Shown piece by piece: positions 6,235 through 7,909 of a stretch of 7,909 nucleotides of DNA. This stretch comes from Massilia sp. (GTDB taxonomy: Bacteria > Pseudomonadota > Gammaproteobacteria > Burkholderiales > Burkholderiaceae_D): NCBI GenBank assembly GCA_003520365.1, contig DOUW01000450.1:1-7909 (forward strand), given 5' to 3'. The notes below the pieces were generated by a model. That model did no database searches, was not told the DNA's origin, and saw only the letters and a list, made by a program, of their open reading frames with translations. Position 1 is the stretch's first letter. Each line of letters starts with the position of its first letter. The translations under genes and the position numbers were made by a program.

Positions 6235-7179
6235 TTACGCCGCGACTGCGGACAGTTGACGCTCCGCCATGCGTTCGGCCGTCTTCAGCGCCGCGCTGGT
6301 CATGATGTCGAGGTTGCCGGCATAGGCCGGGAGATAGTGGGCCGCGCCTTCGACTTCCAGGAAGACGGACACTTTCAGGCCGGCCGTCCTGCCGATGCCG
6401 GGCAGGTTGACGCCCTGTTCCAGCCGGTCGAACTGCACCTCCTGCTTCAGGCGGTAGCCGGGCACGTATTCCTGCACGGCGGCCGCCATCTCCTGGACCG
6501 AGCGGCGGATCGCTTCCTGGTCGGCATCGAGCTCGGTCATGCAGTAGACCGTGTCGCGCATCATCAGCGGCGGCTCGGCCGGGTTCAGCACGATGATGGC
6601 CTTGCCCTTTTGCGCGCCGCCGACCTGTTCGATCGCCTGGGACGTCGTTTCCGTGAACTCGTCGATGTTGGCGCGGGTGCCGGGGCCGGCCGACTTGCTG
6701 GAGATCGAGGCCACGATTTCGCCATAGAAGACCTTGGCCACGCGCGCGACCGCCGCCACCATCGGGATCGTGGCCTGGCCGCCGCAGGTGACCATGTTCA
6801 CGTTCGGCGCGTCGAGATGGGCGTCGCCGTTCACCACGGGAATGCAGTAGGGGCCGATGGCGGCCGGGGTCAGGTCGACCATGCGGATGCCAGGCTTGAG
6901 CTGGCGCAGGAAGGCGTCGTTCCTGACGTGCGCCGACGCCGAGGTGGCGTCGAACACGAGGTCGATGTCGGCAAACGCCGGCAGCCGCGCCAGGCCTTCC
7001 ACGCCTTCGTGCGTGACCGCCACGCCCATGCGCGCCGCACGCGCCAGGCCGTCCGAGTTGGGATCGATGCCGACCATCGCCGCCATCTCGATGTGCTTGC
7101 CGTGCCGCAGGATCTTGATCATCAGATCCGTGCCGATGTTGCCCGATCCGATGATCGCGGCCTTGAGTTTCTTGCTCAT
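6235..7179 (-). CDS. mhpF: Acetaldehyde dehydrogenase (acylating)
   Basis: This enzyme oxidises acetaldehyde to acetyl-CoA with NAD+ and coenzyme A, and in its family works in a complex with the aldolase that channels the volatile aldehyde. The 314-residue product begins [16 protein letters not shown], with the Rossmann motif GSGNIG at 11-16. It has FDATSA (76-81), [10 protein letters not shown] (101-110) and the catalytic cysteine in TCGGQAT (Cys132, as in DmpF), then KSAGPGTR (162-169) and the C-terminal [12 protein letters not shown] (283-294). The frame stays open 59 codons upstream into mhpD, but that extension overlaps mhpD and looks non-native. The ATG at 7177-7179 gives the family's normal length (E. 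coli MhpF has 316 residues). AAGGA (7192-7188) lies eight bases upstream. The gene starts 17 bp after mhpD. Confidence 0.96.
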   Translation of the reverse strand: MSKKLKAAIIGSGNIGTDLMIKILRHGKHIEMAAMVGIDPNSDGLARAARMGVAVTHEGVEGLARLPAFADIDLVFDATSASAHVRNDAFLRQLKPGIRMVDLTPAAIGPYCIPVVNGDAHLDAPNVNMVTCGGQATIPMVAAVARVAKVFYGEIVASISSKSAGPGTRANIDEFTETTSQAIEQVGGAQKGKAIIVLNPAEPPLMMRDTVYCMTELDADQEAIRRSVQEMAAAVQEYVPGYRLKQEVQFDRLEQGVNLPGIGRTAGLKVSVFLEVEGAAHYLPAYAGNLDIMTSAALKTAERMAERQLSAVAA

Positions 7180-7186
7180 CGCTTGA

Positions 7187-7198
7187 GTCCTTGTCCTT
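7187..7198 (-). promoter_or_regulatory. Tandem ribosome binding site overlapping the mhpD stop
   Basis: The minus strand carries AAGGACAAGGAC from 7198 to 7187. The first AAGGA overlaps the mhpD stop TAA (7199-7197) and the second sits eight bases before the mhpF ATG. This arrangement favours re-initiation by ribosomes finishing mhpD, helping to couple synthesis of the hydratase and dehydrogenase. Confidence 0.55.
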
Positions 7199-7909
7199 AT
7201 TCGCTGAATACCGCGCGTACGCTGCCCAGGCCGTCGAGCTGCGCCGTGAATGTTCCCGGCTGCGTCACGGCCGCCATCGGCCCGAGCGCGCCGGTCAGTA
7301 CCACATCGCCGGCACGCAAAGGCGTGCCCAGCTTCACCATCGTGTCGGCCAGCCACGCTGCCGCGTTCAAGGGGTTGCCGAGGCAGGCGGCGCCGATGCC
7401 CTTCGACACCTGTTCGCCGGCGCGGTCCATCGTCATCCGGCAGGCGGCGAGGTCCAGCTTGCGCAGCGGCACCGGACGCGAGCCGAGGACGAACAGTGCG
7501 CTCGACGCGTTGTCGGCGACGGTGTCGACAAACCGGATGTCCCAGTCCTGGATGCGGCTGTCGACCACTTCGATGGCGGCCACCGCATATGCCGTGGCCG
7601 ACATGATGTCGGCGAAGCTGTGCTTCTCGTGCGTGAGGTCGCGCTCGAGCACGAGGGCGATCTCGGCTTCGACTTTCGGCTGGATCAGGCGCGACAGCGG
7701 CATCGGTTCGCCGTCGCCGTAGGCCATGTTCGCAAACAGCGCGCCGAAGTCGGGCCGGTCCACGCCCAGCTGCTGTTGCACGGCGAGCGAGGTCAGGCCG
7801 ATCTTGCGCCCGACGATGCGCTCGCCCTGCGCCAGGCGGGCGTCGACGTTCGCCTGCTGGACGGCGTACGTCAGCGCCATGTCGCCGGGCGCGATTCCCC
7901 GCCGCACCG
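7197..7909 (-). CDS. mhpD: 2-keto-4-pentenoate hydratase, N-terminus cut by window edge
   Basis: MhpD adds water to 2-hydroxypenta-2,4-dienoate to form 4-hydroxy-2-oxovalerate, using a divalent metal. About 237 residues are visible and the frame is open to the window edge, where it reads through a valine codon rather than a start. By comparison with E. coli MhpD (269 residues) about 25-30 N-terminal residues are missing. The visible part holds [22 protein letters not shown], the paired glutamates of [10 protein letters not shown] and the glutamate of AIEVVDSRI, which align with the metal ligands Glu106, Glu108 and Glu139 of E. coli Mhp[24 protein letters not shown] and LTGALGPM follow, all typical of the family. 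It is the first visible gene of the operon. The ring-cleavage genes and regulator would be expected upstream, outside the window. Confidence 0.94.
   Translation of the reverse strand, partial: VRRGIAPGDMALTYAVQQANVDARLAQGERIVGRKIGLTSLAVQQQLGVDRPDFGALFANMAYGDGEPMPLSRLIQPKVEAEIALVLERDLTHEKHSFADIMSATAYAVAAIEVVDSRIQDWDIRFVDTVADNASSALFVLGSRPVPLRKLDLAACRMTMDRAGEQVSKGIGAACLGNPLNAAAWLADTMVKLGTPLRAGDVVLTGALGPMAAVTQPGTFTAQLDGLGSVRAVFSE

Noticed and set aside
7180..7356. A 59-residue N-terminal extension of MhpF
   Set aside because: It overlaps mhpD coding sequence, is Arg/Gly/Ala-rich, and the internal ATG at 7177-7179 has a good ribosome site and gives the family's normal start before GSGNIG.
5080..7722. 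An 880-codon open frame on the plus strand opposite the mhp genes
   Set aside because: It runs across three well-recognised genes and their intergenic gaps, with His/Arg/Val/Asp-rich low-information sequence typical of an antisense frame in high-GC DNA.

Overview
The window comes from a high-GC Gram-negative bacterium. The composition, the outer-membrane receptor, the form of phosphatidylserine decarboxylase and the meta-cleavage pathway genes suggest a betaproteobacterium, perhaps an Oxalobacteraceae (Massilia-like) genome. That placement is an inference from remembered protein resemblance, not from a search. No RNA gene, insertion sequence, CRISPR array or phage gene is visible.

Layout. 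(1) Bases 1-202 (+) are the C-terminal end of what looks like an NAD(P)-binding epimerase/reductase-like protein, followed by a short terminator hairpin. (2) Bases 247-744 (-) encode a 165-residue uncharacterised protein with EVE/PUA-like character; a good promoter at 772-800 fixes its ATG start. (3) Bases 832-1692 (-) encode phosphatidylserine decarboxylase (psd), complete with its LGST self-cleavage site. (4) Bases 1693-1919 are a 227-bp AT-richer divergent control region between psd and the next gene. It holds a perfect TATAAT box for psd and three copies of the octamer TGCATATC. (5) Bases 1920-4127 (+) encode a 735-residue TonB-dependent outer-membrane receptor of unknown substrate. (6) Bases 4128-4292 lie between convergent genes and are packed with inverted repeats, probably transcription-ending structures. 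(7) Bases 4293-7909 (-) are the distal part of an aromatic meta-cleavage operon, transcribed in the order mhpD (cut by the window edge), mhpF, mhpE, mhpC, with gaps of only 15-19 bp.

The four mhp products form a coherent pathway segment. MhpC hydrolyses the ring-fission product of a dihydroxyphenylpropionate-type catechol to 2-hydroxypenta-2,4-dienoate. MhpD hydrates this to 4-hydroxy-2-oxovalerate. MhpE splits that into pyruvate and acetaldehyde, and MhpF converts the acetaldehyde to acetyl-CoA. MhpE and MhpF belong to families that form a channelling complex. The ring hydroxylase, the extradiol dioxygenase and the regulator would be expected upstream of mhpD, beyond base 7909.

I see no strong case for a previously undescribed system. 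The items most worth a second look are the repeated TGCATATC motif in the psd/receptor control region, the EVE-like protein, and the structured convergent intergenic region. No gene-free stretch exceeds 300 bases.
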